Part shown: in pieces, positions 30,259 to 30,804 of the stretch
Numbering within the stretch: the stretch's first letter is position 1
How the letters are laid out: each line of letters starts with the position of its first letter
Assembly (NCBI GenBank): GCA_937872475.1
Contig: CALMSY010000027.1
Coordinates: forward strand, 1-30,804
Direction of reading: 5' to 3'
Length of the DNA stretch: 30,804 nucleotides
DNA from: 67-14 sp020438345
Lineage (GTDB): Bacteria; Actinomycetota; Thermoleophilia; Solirubrobacterales; 70-9
The notes under the pieces: model-generated
The model's database searches: none
What the model was told of the DNA's origin: nothing
Seen by the model: only the letters and a program-made list of their open reading frames with translations
Program-made: the position numbers and the translations under genes

Positions 30259-30804
30259 CTACTTCCTGACGGTGATACGGCCAACCACCGTCTTGCCGCC
30301 GGCGTTCCCGGAGCTCACCTTGAAGGTGACCTTGATCTTGCCGGGCTTCTTCGGCTTGACTCTTACGCTGACCGTCCTGGATTTTCCAGCGTCGATCTTT
30401 CCGACGTTGGCACTTGAGCTGACCCCCTTGCCGCTCACCTTGATCTTCACGTTCGTAGCCGCAGTGTTGCCGGTGGTGGAAATCCGCACCTTGAAGGTTG
30501 CCTTCTTGTTCTTCTTGACCTTCTTCGGTCCCTTGACCGTCACCTTGCTGATCCTGGCAACCGGCGCGGGTTTGTCGCTGGTGTCTACCGTGAAGGTTCG
30601 GGTTGCCGGGGTCGGATCCTGGTTGCCGGCAGCGTCCTCGGCCCGGAACGCGGCCGTGTGAACACCATCCGCGAGACCCGAGAACGTTTTCGGAGACGAA
30701 CAATCAACGAACGGTTCCGAATCAATCCGGCACTGAACCTTCGCCGTGTCACTCACCGGATTGCCCGCAAACGCAAACGTCGCCTGATTCACCGTTATCG
30801 TTCC
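30259..30804 (-). CDS. Secreted Ig-like / CARDB-like repeat protein (5' part beyond the window)
   Basis: The reading frame is open to the right edge (GTITVNQATFAF), so only the C-terminal part is present. A bacterial Ig-like unit (CRIDSEPFVDCSSPKTFSGL, DGVHTAAFRAEDAAGNQDPTPA, TFTVDT) has two Cys that could form a disulfide. It is followed by a Lys/Val-rich beta domain resembling CARDB (KATFKVRISTTGNTAATNVKIKVSG), ending in VVGRITVRK. Such units usually occur in large exported cell-surface proteins. No LPXTG or membrane helix is seen at the C terminus. Confidence 0.75.
   Translation of the reverse strand, partial: GTITVNQATFAFAGNPVSDTAKVQCRIDSEPFVDCSSPKTFSGLADGVHTAAFRAEDAAGNQDPTPATRTFTVDTSDKPAPVARISKVTVKGPKKVKKNKKATFKVRISTTGNTAATNVKIKVSGKGVSSSANVGKIDAGKSRTVSVRVKPKKPGKIKVTFKVSSGNAGGKTVVGRITVRK

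Overview
The window looks like a piece of chromosome from a high-GC actinobacterium. Class Thermoleophilia (Solirubrobacterales-type) is my best guess, from the Ala/Glu-rich extensions on ribosomal proteins, frequent GTG/TTG starts and the secreted Ig-like protein at the right edge. That placement is an inference, not something the sequence proves.

The backbone is the universal transcription/translation cluster, read on the minus strand from right to left: rpmG, secE, nusG, rplK, rplA (25483 to 23097), then rplJ, rplL and the first 358 codons of rpoB (2559 to 1). In most bacteria rplA and rplJ are neighbours. Here about 20 kb of envelope-polysaccharide genes (2729-23090) sit between them. The break falls between two self-contained transcription units. 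The rplKA unit ends at an intrinsic terminator whose hairpin lies in the 3' end of a convergent phosphatase gene. The rplJL unit begins with a recognisable L10 leader RNA (2666-2714) followed by a terminator-like hairpin.

The inserted cluster reads as a near-complete Wzx/Wzy-type exopolysaccharide pathway. It has an initiating polyprenyl-phosphate sugar transferase (2729), a flippase (13117), a repeat-unit polymerase (9175), an O-antigen-ligase-like protein with a soluble C-terminal domain (15954), a Wzz/tyrosine-kinase fusion (18653) with its PHP-family phosphatase (22311), GDP-fucose synthesis (gmd and GDP-fucose synthase, 20232-22219), two GT4 glycosyltransferases, a pyruvyl transferase, a hexapeptide acyltransferase and four methyltransferases. 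A secreted glycoside hydrolase and a Ser/Gly-rich membrane-anchored protein (5975-7911) form a separate minus-strand pair. Gene blocks alternate in strand (+ 4523-5974, - 5975-7911, + 7968-13110, - 13117-22219). The core has visibly lower GC than the edges and the ribosomal genes.

To the right of rpmG lies a second minus-strand envelope group (25656-30804): a partial secreted Ig/CARDB-like protein, another O-antigen-ligase-like membrane protein, a small membrane-anchored protein and a large polytopic membrane protein. The ribosomal block is therefore flanked on both sides by surface-glycan genes. No tRNA, rRNA, CRISPR array or insertion sequence was seen, and no stretch longer than 300 bases lacks a gene.
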